Source: Gordionus sp. m RMFG-2023
Lineage: Eukaryota > Nematomorpha > Gordioida > Chordodea > Parachordodidae
DNA length: 64,000 nucleotides
Reading direction: 5' to 3'
Assembly (NCBI RefSeq): GCF_954871325.1
Contig: NC_088778.1
Span: 6,171,743-6,235,742 of the forward strand
Part shown: positions 1-11,259 of the stretch, piece by piece
Layout of the letters: each line of letters begins with the position of its first letter
How positions within the stretch are numbered: the first letter of the stretch is position 1
The notes under the pieces: generated by a model
What the model saw: only the letters and a program-made list of their open reading frames with translations
The model's database searches: none
Told to the model about the DNA's origin: nothing
Position numbers and translations under genes: made by a program

Positions 1-3000
1 AAAATATAATAAAGATAAACAAGAAATCTTTTTATTCATTTCCATTTTTCTATTCTAAAAAAAATATTATCTCATTTTTTTTATTCGAATTTATTTGTAT
101 GTAATAACTGATTAGTTACAATATGATTTTCTCTCCTCATAATTTTACATCTATAATTTTTAGAAGGAAACAGACTTTATTGATAGAGAGTATCAAGTTT
201 ATGAAACAAATATACTTTTAATAGATGAGGAAAATAAAAATCAAAGAAATTTTTTTTACATATACCTCCAAATTATATAAAATTTAATGGAAAGTCCACT
301 TTGACGACCAGAGTATAGGCTCTGAAGCGAAATTCTTATCAATCTATAGACCAATTTGATCAACTAAACATATTCACTTTGAAACAATATATGTCTATGG
401 ATATGGAACCTCATAACCGGAAATTAAGATAGAGCATTCTTTTGAGGTTTTGGGGATTTTTTGGACGTTGTCTCTAATTTCAAACTATATTCTGAGAAGA
501 AAATTATTCTAATAATAGATTATTATGCAATCTCAATTCAGATGTATTAACATTAATAAAAACTGTTTAATTATTTTCTATACCAATGTATAATGTATAA
601 AAAATTGTATCAATATTCACATGTTTTAACCTAAAAGCGACATATCTCATTATGGTCAAGTAAAAAAATTTTAAAATTTTTTTTGATCAATTATCTATAT
701 ACTATATATGTAATAGGGAACTCATGTAAATTTTTTCAGAAAATATGGTAAAGTTTAATAATCTTACTACTTTTAATAAATTAGAAAACTTTCCATAAGT
801 GTCAAAATAAACTGATATTTCAAAAAAATTTACGCATTTTAAAAAATAATTGATAATATATACTGCGCTAGCCTTTATACATCATTATACCTTTGTATAC
901 CTTAAAGTGCTGTATGAGTTTCTTCAGCAAACTTCCAATATTTCATCAAATTCATAGATAACCAGAGGTTTGCTGTGAGGGTTGGGGGGGGGGACTATGC
1001 TGTTTATTTCTCTTTAAATTTAATCCTCTATTTCTATACCAATTAAAAATTTTATAATTTTATAATACTCATTGTTTTTACTTTCTATGTATATCTAAAG
1101 AAGGCAACAATTTTTTCCCCGTTGAATATTTCTAAGTATTTTGTAGTATGTTAACTAGAGTATACAAGTACATATAAGGGTAAAAAATGATTCCTTTTTA
1201 TTTTATTCTAGTATATTACAAATTGTATAAAAATGATAAACAAAGGAAATCAGTTTCATGATATATAATAAAACAATTGTTTTCTGGGGTTGAACATAAT
1301 GATACCCCTCATGTTTTACTATTTTCATAATTCCCTTAAATCCTGGTAATTTGCATCCGACATTTTTGTCATTCTACTTCGGCCAATGTGTAAATTAGAC
1401 TTTCACTATTTTTTGATTTGATAAACTCTGCGCTGTACCTCTTTAACACTTTGTTATACACACGGATTTAATCGATATCCGTCTATTATTTGAAGTTGAA
1501 TTAGTAATTTTATTTCCTTTACACTAGACATATTCGACTAATATTTTAAGAGATAGGAGCGATTCCTGCTCCTGAGAATTTTTAACAGTTGAAATCCCTC
1601 CGATATAATAATCACCCATTAACAAGCATTGAAATAATAAAGAGATTAAGGGAAGAGTTTAGAACATGAAAAAGGGAAGAAGAAGAGGCTAATAGGGAAT
1701 TTATAGGATCAACTCCGCCCATGTTTTCATTGTAATTTTTAACAATGACTGGACATTTCATGATGCTTTCCTTTGTTTGATCGTTTCACGTTAGTTATTG
1801 GGTGGGCCCATAAAGCTCATTAGATCAACGGAATTTGATAACATATAACTCGACTCCGATGATCACCGTTTTTTCAATAAAACTTCCTATTCCCATTTTA
1901 TAAATTGTTGATCTGTTGGCAAAGCGCAATTTTTGAGGCTATTTACCCTAACGTTGATACATATTTTATCACCTTTTGCAATAATATAACGAGTAGGTTT
2001 ATGAATGAGAACCAATTGTCAAAGTAAAAAATTATGTTACAACGGTTTCAACGAATCATCTGATTACCCCTAATTTTTTTAACCCTAGAGCTGATTCGAT
2101 AATTTGTAATATAATAATTCTAAAATAAATTAATTTTTTAAAATATTTATTTAACTGGAAAATGATAGGATACAACATATAAAATCAATAATACTTATTT
2201 TAACATTGAAAAAGTATTAGTGTACTGAAAACTAGGAAATGAACCATGACAATAAGTGTGTTTATGTATTATTTTAAGAATATCTACGTCGTATTAAAAT
2301 ATTGAACCTCTACAGATTCCTGATATATATTTTTCAGGGAATCCGAAAATTGGTGCCTGGAAATAAACTCTTCTCAACCACCCTCCTCCAATATCCTACC
2401 CCATATTATAATGTTAGAAATAAGGCTAGTTATTAAATTTTTATATGATTATTAATAGTGTACAAATTACAATTAGTATCCTTTAAGTTGGTTAGGATGA
2501 GCAATTAACAAAACCATTATTTTCAACTAATTGTCTAATTATTTTGATCATTATAAAAACATAAAGTATCTATTCCTATGAGTAAATTTATTGAATCAAC
2601 AATCACCAAATACTTCATGTTTATTTACAAAAACGTAATGAAGGTTCGTGGAGATTTTATTACGCATTAGCCACGCTAATCGTCTTTATATAAGCATAAT
2701 CCTGAGCGCATGTTGAGAATATATAATCGTAGAAATTTTGCGCATAGATTTGCCAAATCTCTAGGCTTATTATTTTGCCTGAAATCTTAATCGAGCCCTT
2801 TTTAAAAATTGACGAAAATCGGGTCGTTTAACAATACTAACTTCACCTATATACAGTAATTAAAATAAAATAATGAATAACCACTCACATTTATCGAGAC
2901 AGCTAGGTAAGATCAAAATAGATGAAGGGAGGTATGAAAACTTTATCCACTTAATTTAATATATAAACGTATATTTATTATTATATTTCAAATAGAATAT

Positions 3001-3300
3001 ATATATATTATAATGTTGAATAAATAATATTATATGTTATATAATTTTGATAAAAAATTTAGATTTATAACGAAATATATTTCTTAATTCTAAGCCAATT
3101 ATATTTATCTTTGTAATGTATGTATTTCATTATTAATCTGAGGACGAGAGTTTGAATCCAACGTCTAGACAGGATTTTCACATGCAAGCTCCCCTCTAAA
3201 ACCTATGGCGATTATTTCCCATAAATATTTTCATCTTTTTAGTTATAATGATACTCCTTTCAGAAATTTTAAAAATAGCTTAAATTATTTTATCTTATTC
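1..3300. other. AT-rich intergenic DNA
   Basis: No convincing gene is visible. Short open stretches exist, for example a 38-codon frame at 164-280 (+) after a TTTTTAG acceptor-like site with a charged composition (ETDFIDREYQVYE), but that length is expected by chance at this base composition. A run of ten G lies near 984-993. Part of 2690-2815 resembles 29450-29560 and is listed separately. A box-B-like string (GAGTTTGAATCCAAC) near 3150 has no matching box A. Confidence 0.6.
2690..2815 (+). repeat. dispersed repeat fragment, copy 1
   Basis: The stretch containing AATCTCTAGGCTTAT and GAAATCTTAATCGAGCCC resembles 29450-29560 in the same order and orientation (AATCTAGAGGCTTAT, AAATCTTAATCGGGCC). 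It has no coding potential and its ends are not definable from two diverged copies. It is probably an old transposon relic of unknown class. Confidence 0.45.
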
Positions 3301-3324
3301 CTTGACTTACAAATATATAAGAAA

Positions 3325-3745
3325 GGTATATTTAACTGGTTAATGATGCTTACTACCAAGTGAATGTATGGAAATATTCTAAATACCAACATAATTTGCT
3401 AAATACCGACCAAAATTTATTAAAATGTAATAAGACTTATTATTTAATATATTAATATGGAATCACGTGGTCGATTCCGGCCTCCTATATATCATACCCC
3501 CAAGGATGGAACCACCAAGTTAAAATAAGAAAAAAAACATAATTATTATCGGGATTCGAACCCGTGACCATGGGATGAGTAAGCGAAGCTCTAACCGACT
3601 AGGCCATAGAGGCTTTCCAAAAATTGCGATTTTTCAAATATATATTATAAATATATTTGGCAGTGCCTATCCAAATGAAAATAAACAAAATTCAAATTTG
3701 ATAGTTGGTACCTTAAGGTACCAAGCATCATTAACCTATTTAACT
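3325..3745. mobile_element. nonautonomous element with inverted ends and a tRNA-like core
   Basis: GGTTAATGATGCTT at 3338-3351 recurs as its exact reverse complement at 3723-3736, with weaker matching around it (TTAACT/TTAAAT outside). The right arm abuts a perfect 16 bp palindrome, GGTACCTTAAGGTACC, at 3707-3722. The enclosed 400 bp contain a 73 nt tRNA-like module on the minus strand. This fits a MITE or foldback element that captured a tRNA, or a tRNA-derived SINE that landed within inverted repeats. Direct-repeat target duplications were not identified. Confidence 0.5.
3541..3613 (-). pseudogene. tRNA-like sequence (tRNA relic or SINE head)
   Basis: Read on the minus strand this has tRNA length and both internal RNA polymerase III promoter boxes in consensus form: box A TGGCCTAGTCGG (3595-3606) and box B GGTTCGAATCC (3552-3562). 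The T-arm keeps four GC pairs around TTCGAAT. The acceptor stem fails: the 5' GCCTCTA has no partner in the A/T-only 3' end, and no clean anticodon stem-loop forms. It is therefore not a functional tRNA, but the promoter may still be transcribable, as in tRNA-derived SINEs. Confidence 0.6.
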
Positions 3746-3769
3746 AGCTAATAGATATCCATAATATTT

Positions 3770-4750
3770 TTTTTTAACGTAATTATACCCTTAACTTAAA
3801 AAGGTATAAATTACACTATATATGGATAATGGGGAGGGGTCAACCTAACAATACAATATAGCCTTTTTTCGTCTTGACTTAGAAATATATAAGAACGATA
3901 TAACTTACACTATATTAATTGGAATAATATAATAATAACCAATACTGGTTTTAATTTAATTATTATATTACCACAGGTTAGTCATATATTAATTTAACAT
4001 ACTAATCATTGTTATTTATATAAATGTTAAACAAAAAAAATAAGATTAAGAGCCTTTGAAAACTGTTTTGATTATCAAAAAAAATGTGTACAAATTTTTT
4101 CGCAATTATGTGAATATAAAATTTTCATATATTTTACATCAATCTTTCTTAAAACAAGGGTCTCTTCGTTCAGTACCATACTATGTGCAAAGGTCATATT
4201 TAGTCTCACTCCCCACCCGCTTCCAATAAGCTGGTGTCCCTATTCTCCACCATAATGACAAGCGGGGAAGGTCCTGCCCTAAGAATTGTTATAGTCTCTC
4301 TATTAGTCGATAATGGGGGAAATTAGCTTGTAATATAGGGATTAGTACGTGTAGAAAATTCACTCGCCTTAAGAAGTTCACAATAATATTGTTATGGAAT
4401 GTATAAATTATAAAACTAAAAATAATATGATCTTTTTGTTAAGTAAACTTATAACTTTTCAATCTTTACGCGAAATTTATATATAAAAATATATTTTATT
4501 TTCGGCCTCAAGTAAAACATTTTGTAAAAAAGTAATATAAATTGATTCCGTAATAATACAAGATCAATGTTATAATTTTTATTCATAGTTATATATATAT
4601 TCATTTTTCAAGATAAAAAATTGAATGTTCTAAAATTTAAAAATATTCGTTTTTAATCATCATGTTTAATTTGATTGAAATTTTCTTATTCTTTTTTGAT
4701 TGTTGATATTATTATTATCGTATTTACAAAATCATTATTTTAAATTTTTG
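3770..4750. other. AT-rich intergenic DNA upstream of the docking-protein gene
   Basis: No gene is visible. A short string at 3876-3896 (GACTTAGAAATATATAAGAA) repeats 3304-3323 almost exactly. The less AT-rich patch at 4150-4370 has no sustained reading frame on either strand. The last 100 bases before 4755 are A/T only and would contain the promoter and 5' leader of the gene, but no specific element can be picked out. Confidence 0.5.
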
Positions 4751-4754
4751 AATT

Positions 4755-5270
4755 ATGTTAGAATATGCATCAACTTTGAGATTCAAGCAATACTTCCCTA
4801 CAAAATCTATACTAAGAAACCGTGATAGGAATGATGATACGGACTATAGTAATGATAACGATTCATATAGTAGCGATTCAATAGAAAATAAAGACACATG
4901 TGATAATATAAGAATAAAATTTGCACTCAACAACCGAGTGCGATTTTTTGATAATAACAAATCTTCATCCAATATTTTAAAATGCAAGTCAGATTCTGAA
5001 ATCTGCAAAATTGAATCTCCCAAGGTTGCTGAGAACTTCTATTTTAATAGGATATCCAGCAATCCCAACATACCAAGATCTGATTATATGGAAGAAAAGG
5101 ATAAGACAGTCGATCAATATCAAGAGGATTCGTCCACTTCCTACCAAGAGGATATAGCTTGTTCCTCATATCCTACCACTCTTCCTTCCACAAGACAGTC
5201 GCGTATCTGGAAAAGAATCAAAAGATTCTTTGCGCCAATATGTTGCTGTTGTCCTAATACCCAGGATTGA
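4755..5270 (+). CDS. putative membrane-tethered protein phosphatase 1 docking protein
   Basis: This is an intact single-exon frame of 171 residues starting at ATG 4755. Visible motifs are SILR at residues 18-21, RIKF at 53-56 and RVRF at 61-64. In known PP1 regulatory subunits a SILK-type motif lies N-terminal to an RVxF motif, which is the order seen here. The centre is acidic, Ser/Asn-rich and likely disordered. The C-terminus (residues 150-166) is a basic amphipathic stretch, RIWKRIKRFFAPI, followed by four cysteines, as in proteins palmitoylated at a membrane. There is no signal peptide or transmembrane segment. Inference: a PP1 targeting or inhibitory subunit anchored to the cytosolic face of a membrane. 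Base composition and charged residue use are clearly coding-like compared with flanking DNA. No family is recognised, and RVxF motifs also occur by chance. Its 3' flank turns at once into a strand-skewed repeat block. Confidence 0.6.
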   Translation: MLEYASTLRFKQYFPTKSILRNRDRNDDTDYSNDNDSYSSDSIENKDTCDNIRIKFALNNRVRFFDNNKSSSNILKCKSDSEICKIESPKVAENFYFNRISSNPNIPRSDYMEEKDKTVDQYQEDSSTSYQEDIACSSYPTTLPSTRQSRIWKRIKRFFAPICCCCPNTQD

Positions 5271-5289
5271 GACGAGTTTCAAGGTATAT

Positions 5290-5535
5290 TTCTATTTTTA
5301 TAATATATATTAGGGTTGCTAGGGGAGCTTTAGGCTCATCTTTGTAGGTAGACGGTAGGGTTGGGATTCGGGAGAGGTTGGGTGTTAATGTGTTAGTAAT
5401 AATGTTTTATAATATAAGGTTTTGGGTTTTATTAGGGGAATGGGGTTGGGGTGGGGTGGTATCTTGGTGAGATTATATTTATATTGTTTTGGCTTAGAAT
5501 AGGGGGTAGGGCTGGGGTGAGGTTTAAATTTAGAT
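5290..5535 (+). other. G/T-rich segment with G-quadruplex motif
   Basis: Starting 20-70 bases after the stop codon, the top strand is G/T-rich and nearly C-free. At 5435-5456 four runs of four G are separated by 3, 2 and 1 bases, an unusually strong intramolecular quadruplex motif; further GGGG and GGGTTGGG strings surround it. It sits on the coding-sense strand, so it would be present in any read-through RNA. Confidence 0.7.
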
Positions 5536-8135
5536 ATTTTAAAATCATATTTTCTATTCTGTTCTATTCTTTTTAGTTTCCTATTTACTTTTCTCTTTTC
5601 TTCTTTTCTCTATTCTATTCACTATTTTTTCTCGTTTACTTTTCTTTCACTTTAGTATTGTTTTTATTTTTTGTTTTGTTTTTGATTTCCTATTTTATTT
5701 TTTTTTATTTTCGCAATTATTTTAATTTTTTGATATGTTTGATTTTTTCATTAGATTTTATTTTGTTTTCTTTTTATCATTTACTTTTGTCATTTTTTTT
5801 TATTTTTATCATTTACTTTTGATTTTCTTTTTCATTTTATATTATATTATGTTTTGTTTCTAAGTTTTTGATTATTTTTTGTGTTTTTGATTATTTTTTT
5901 CTTATTTTTGTATGTATTTTTTTTTTTGATTATGTTTTTTATTATATTATTGTTTTGTTTAGTTCTTGTTTTATTTTTGAGCATTTTTTTGTGTTTTTTA
6001 TTTTTGATTTGTTATAATTTTTGATTTTTTATGTGCTTATTTCTGTTATGTTTTTGATTGTTTTTTCTCTATTTTTGTATTTAATGATGTCATTGTTTTA
6101 TTTTTTTTATTTTTATAATTTTGTTTCGTACTTTTGATTAGTTTTTAATTTTTTTTCTTGTTTTTATTTATTTTTTATATTAATTTTTATTTTGTTTTGC
6201 TTTTATTTTTGTTCTTCTATTATTTTTTTTGGTTTTTCTTATATTATATTTTTTTGATTTTATTTTTTAAATTTTTGATTTTATTATTCCCTTTTTTTTA
6301 ATTCTATTTTTTTATGTTTTTCTTTCTTTTTTTTGTATTTTTCTATTATTTTTTATTTTTATTTGCTTTTGTTTATTATTTATTATTGAGTTTTTCTTTT
6401 TTTAATGATTTATTTATTCTTTTAGTTTTGTTTTTATTATGATTGTTTAGTTTTTTCTATTTCATTGGTTTTTATTGTCTGAATTTTTTTGCTTTTGATT
6501 AAGTTTTTCTTATTTTAATTTTTCCATATGTATATATTTTTTTTGTTTTGTTTTTGATTAGCATTTTTAATATTTTGTTGCTCTATTTTTCTCTTTCCTA
6601 TATTTTTTATTTTTGTTTTGTTTTTTGATTTGGTTTTTTGATTTTTTTTTGATTTTTGTCTTACCTTTCTTAATTTTTTCCGAGTTTGTATTTTTTTTCG
6701 TTTATGTTTTTGTTATTATTGTTTTGTTAATTTTATGTATTTTTTGCCATTTATTTGTGTTTTTTATATTTATTTTTGATTTGTTTTATTTTTGATTTGT
6801 TTATTTTGATTTGTTTTTGCTTTTGTTTTTTTTAATATTATTTTATTTTTGATTTTCTATTTGATTTTATTTGTTCTTGTTTTTATATTTTTATTATGTT
6901 TGTTTTTAATTATTGTTTTGATTTGTTTTTATTTTTGTTTATGATTTTTGTTTGTTTTATTTTGTTTTTGATTTTATTTTATTCGTTTTTATTTAATACC
7001 TTGTTTATTTGTTGTTATATTTGTGTTTTGTATTATTTATATATTTTTGTATTATTTATATTTTTGTATTATTTATATTTTTGTTTTTTATTTTTGATTT
7101 GTTTTTTTTAAAATTTATTTTCTTGTATTTATTTATTTTTTATATTATTTTTAATTTTTATCATATTTTTTCTCTTGTTTTTATTTATTTATTTTATTTA
7201 TATAAATTTTTTTTTGGTTTTTATTATTGTTTTTAATTACTTTTTTCTTGATTTTCTTTTTATATTGTGTTTTTTATTTTTTGTCATTTATTTTGTTTTT
7301 TTTATTTTAATTATGTTTATGTTTTTTTATTATTTTGTTTTATTGTTATGTAAATTTTTTTTGTTATATATTTAATTTGTTTTAATTTTTTTATTTCTTT
7401 TTAGATTTTGTTTTTGATTTTATTGTGATTTTAATTTATTCTTTGTTTTTTATTTAAATATTTTTGATATGTTTTTTTTCATTATTTGTTTTGCTTTTAT
7501 TTTTTTTATTTTTGATTATTGTCTTTTATATTTTTTATTTTTATTATTTCTGGATTTAGATTATTGCCTTATTTTATTTTGTTTTTGATTATTTTATTTT
7601 TCTTGCTTTGTTTTTATTTATTATATTTGTTTTGTTTTTGATTAATGTTTTTGATTATATTTTTGATAATGTTATTAAATTTCTTTAGGTTTATGATTAT
7701 ATTTTTGATAATGTTATTAGATTTCTTTAGGTTAATGATTATATTTTTGATAATGTTATTAAATTTCTTTTAGGTTTATGATTATATTTTTGATAATGTT
7801 ATTAGATTTCTTTAGGTTTATGATTATATTTTTGATAATGTTATTAAATTTCTTTATGTTTATGATTATATTTTTTTATTTGATAATGTTATTAAATTTC
7901 TTTAAGTTTTTGATTATTGTTTATGATTTTTTTGATTATGTTATTCAATTTCTTTTGGTTTTTGATTTTATTTTTATATTTGTGGTTTTGTTTTTCTTTG
8001 TTTTTTTTAAATATTTTTTTCATTTATTATTAATTTTTGTTTTTAATTATATTTTTTTTGTTTTGTTTTTATTTCTTTTTGTTTTGTTATTTTATTTTAT
8101 TATTTTTTTTGTGTGATATTATTTTATTTTAATTT
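5535..8135 (+). repeat. T-rich low-complexity tract
   Basis: About 2.6 kb in which the top strand is overwhelmingly T with interspersed G and A and little C. Recurrent strings are GTTTTTGATT, TTGTTTTGTTTTT and ATTTTTATT. Apparent open frames here encode only runs of F, L, I and Y and are composition artefacts, since T-rich DNA lacks the TAA/TAG/TGA context. It looks like a decayed simple-sequence expansion. Confidence 0.75.
7650..7925 (+). repeat. 42 bp tandem repeat
   Basis: Six to seven near-identical units of about 42 bp built around ATTTTTGATAATGTTATTAAA plus TTTCTTTAGGTTTATGATTAT (two parts of one unit), with one unit lengthened by TTTTTTAT. Because 42 is a multiple of three the array yields a repeating hydrophobic frame (MIIFLIMLLDFF), but nothing else supports a gene. 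Confidence 0.8.
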
Positions 8136-8139
8136 TTTT

Positions 8140-9955
8140 TTAAGTTAGTTTTAGAGAGTAATTTTGTTTAAGGTTTGTTTAAGGGAGCAATTTTTTTAAG
8201 GGTTAGTTTTAGAGAGAAATATTTTCTAAGGTTAGTTTTAGATATTAATTATTTTTAAGGGTTAGTTTTAGAGATTAATTTTTTTTAAGGTCAGCTTTAG
8301 ATAGTAATTATTTTTAAGGGTAAGTTTTAAACAGTAATTTTGTTTAAGGTTAGTTTTATAGAGTAATTTTTTAAGTTTTAGAGAGTAATTTTTTAAGGGT
8401 TAGTTTTAGAGATTATTTTTTTTTTAAGGTTAGTTTTAGGGAGCAATTTTTTTTAAAGTTAGTTTTATAAAGTAATTTTTTTAAGGTTAATTTTATAGAG
8501 TAATTTTTTTAAGGTTAGTTTTAGAGAGAAATATTTTCTAAGGTTAGTTTTAGATAGTAATTATTTTTAAGGGTTAGTTTTACAGAGTAATTTTTTATTA
8601 AGGTTAGCTTAAGATAGTAATTATTTTTAGGGTAAGTTTTAGAGAGTAATTTTTTTTTAATGTTAGTTTTACAGAGTAATTTTGTTTAAGGTTAGTTTTT
8701 TAGTGTAATTTTTTTAGGGGTTAGTTTTAGTGAGTAATTTTTTTAAGGATAGTTTTAGAGAGTAATTTTGTTTAAGGTTAGTTTATTAGAGTAATTTTTT
8801 TAAGGGTTAGTTTTAGAGAGCAATTTTTAATTTTAGAGAGTAATTTTGTTTAAGGTCAGTTTTTTAGAGTAATTTTTTAAGCGTTATTTTTAGAGAGGAT
8901 ATTTTTTTAAGGTTAAAAGTAATTTTTTTAAGGGTTATATTTAGGGATAAATTTTTCTAAGGTTAGCTTTAGATAGTAATTATTTTTAAGGGTAAGTTTT
9001 AGAGAGTAATTTTTTTTAAGGTTAGCTTTAGATAGTAATTATTTTTAAGGGTTAGTTTTAGACAGTAATTTTGTTTAAGGTTAGTTTTATAGAATAATAT
9101 TTTTAAGGGTTAATTTTAGTGAGTAATTTTTTTTAAGGTTATTTTTAGAGAGTAATTTTTTTAAGGTTAGTTTTTAGAGTAATTTTTTTAAGGGTTAGTT
9201 TTAGAGAGCATTTTTTTAAGGTTAGTTTTATAAAGTAATTTTTTTAAGGGTTAGTTTTAGAGAGAAATATTTTCTAATGTTAGTTTTAGAGAGTAATTTT
9301 GTTTATGGTTAGTTTTTTAGAGTAATTTTTTTAAGGGTTAGTTTTATGGAGCAATATTTTTTAAGGTTAGTTTTATAAAGTAATTTTTTTAAGGGCTAGA
9401 TTTAGAGAGAAATATTTTCTAAGGTTAGTTTTAGATAGTAATTATTTTTAAGGATTAGTTTTAGCGAGTAATTTTTTTAAGGGTTAGTTTTAGAGAGAAA
9501 ATTTTTTTAAGGTTAGTTTTCGAGAGTAATTTTGTTTAAGGTTAGTTTTATAGAGTAATTTTTTAAGGGTTAGTTTTAGTGAGTTATTTTTTTTAAGGTT
9601 AGTTTTAGAGAGTAATTTTGTTTAAAGTTAGTTTTATAGAGTAATTTTTTAAGGGTTAGTTTTAGTGAGTAATTATTTTGTTTAAGGTTAGTTTTATAGA
9701 GTAATTTTTTAAGGGTTAGTTTTAGTGAGTTATTTTTTTAAGGTTAGTTTTAGAGAGAGTACTATTTGTTGTTATTAAGGCTTAGGTTAGTTATAGAGTA
9801 GATTAATTTTTTTTTTAAGGTTAGTAGTAATTTTATTTAAGTTTTGGTTTTATAATAATAATTTTTTTAGGAGTTAGTTTTGGAGAGTAATTTTGTTTAA
9901 AGTTAGTTTTAGAGAGTATTTTTTTTTAAGGTTGGTTTTAGAGAGTAGTTTTTTC
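8140..9955 (+). repeat. minisatellite, about 28-30 bp unit
   Basis: About 1.8 kb of degenerate tandem units with consensus close to AAGGGTTAGTTTTAGAGAG followed by TAATTTTTTT. Roughly 60 units are present, varying in T-run length and in AAGGTTAG versus AAGGGTTAG. C is almost absent from the top strand. Neighbouring units are often more alike than distant ones, as expected from local slippage or unequal exchange. No coding potential. Confidence 0.9.
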
Positions 9956-10075
9956 ACATCTATGTTTCCTCTTTTTTTTCTTTCTATGCTTCCCTAAAAT
10001 CCATCTCCCACCTTCTCGTGGTGGGGAGCGAACAGCAATTGCTGACTAACGGGAGCTCTGGTATTCAGCTTAAGT
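9955..10075 (-). repeat. dispersed repeat E, copy 1
   Basis: Read on the minus strand, CCAGAGCTCCCGTTAGTCAG, then TGCTGTTCGCT, CCCACC, GAAGGT and a purine-rich tail match 52545-52640 on the plus strand in the same order. It lies exactly at the right edge of the minisatellite. It may be the end of an element whose purine-rich tail continues as the repeat block. Class unknown. Confidence 0.55.
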
Positions 10076-10079
10076 TAGG

Positions 10080-11255
10080 GATGAGATATTTGGCTAAATG
10101 CGTATTAGCCATAAGATATTGCATATTCTTAGTTAAAATATTTTAAAATGTCTTGTGTTACTATATTCGTTAGGAAAGAGTCCGTAAGCTTCTACGAGTC
10201 TTGGAATGTATTTATTCTATCCTCAGTAATTTAGACGAACATTACTTTTGTAAGAAACTTTATTTATTTCTACATCGTTTTATGTAAAGTGTGTCATAAG
10301 ATCACCTAATCCTGGTAATGTCATAAGAGTAAAAATATAAATTTCAGACGATAATGGATCGAAACTAGCAATGATAATTATTATAATATTAATATATTAA
10401 ATTTTATTAAAAGTTTTAATCAACTTTAATTCATGGATTTCAGATATATTTGTTCAAAAGAATGAAATACAATATTTGTGGAAAGAAACCAATGGGAGAA
10501 AAAAAGGTAATAATAAAGAATGTAAAAAGGTTTGGGTATTTAATAGGCTTAACTTCTATATTATTTGAAGATATTCTGAATATAAATTATGCATTTTTTA
10601 ACAAATTCAAAAAATTATGGATTATGATAATAATATTTTTATCCTTTCTCATGACTCAGATACCTTCTCTTGTTTGAATATTCTTATTATTATAAATTAT
10701 CTTTCAAAATGTAACAGAATACGGTAAAACTTTTATTTAGTATATTATGGGTGATAAATTTGCATCATTAAAGGTAAAAATTACGGGCCAGTCTTGCCCA
10801 AAATCTTTTTTCAAAAATTGCCTGACCCAATTTTTTTAGATCGGCCTGGCCAATGACCTGGGTTTTAGATTAGACCGTGTTGATCTTTAATACATCTCTT
10901 AATATGCAAATATTTAAATTATAGCTGAGTTCCTTTTTTTCTTAAATATGCAATCAGAACTTTGAGATCAATTTATGAATTCTATTTTTTTTTCCATATA
11001 ATTATCGATAAATAGTTTCATTCTTCTATTCACAATACCACAGTTTTAAATAATTTGGAATCATGTTAGATTTGTCCGTTTTGTCGGGTTATCATCTAGA
11101 CCTAAATCAAAAAATAAATCAAATATTTTGATTCATCAAATATAAGAATAATATTTAACTGGATTCGTTTTGTTTTTAGATAAAACCTAGAATGAGCCCA
11201 AGGATAGTTTCAACTTTTTTAGGGGCTGAAATTATATATTATATTTCCTATGATT
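10080..11255. other. intergenic DNA with a GGCC-type relic
   Basis: No gene is visible; the 75-codon frame at 10450 has no recognisable features. Near 10785-10890, clustered strings CGGGCCAGTCTTGCCC, GCCTGACCC and CGGCCTGGCC in otherwise AT-rich DNA resemble the termini of the GGCC-rich nonautonomous elements at 34690-35140 and 48885-49315. Confidence 0.5.
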
Positions 11256-11259
11256 ATTG

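Noticed and set aside
164-280. Possible exon KETDFIDREYQVYE after a TTTTTAG acceptor
   Set aside because: 38 open codons are common by chance at this composition, and there is no partner exon or donor.
3541-3613. Functional tRNA gene
   Set aside because: Promoter boxes are perfect but the acceptor stem does not pair and no anticodon arm forms.
6613-8116. Several 60-112 codon frames of F, L, I, Y and V
   Set aside because: They arise from T-rich low-complexity DNA and a 42 bp repeat; there is no sequence variety, start context or family signal.
8140-9955. Possible CRISPR array
   Set aside because: Units are contiguous with no unique spacers, vary gradually, and the setting is eukaryotic.
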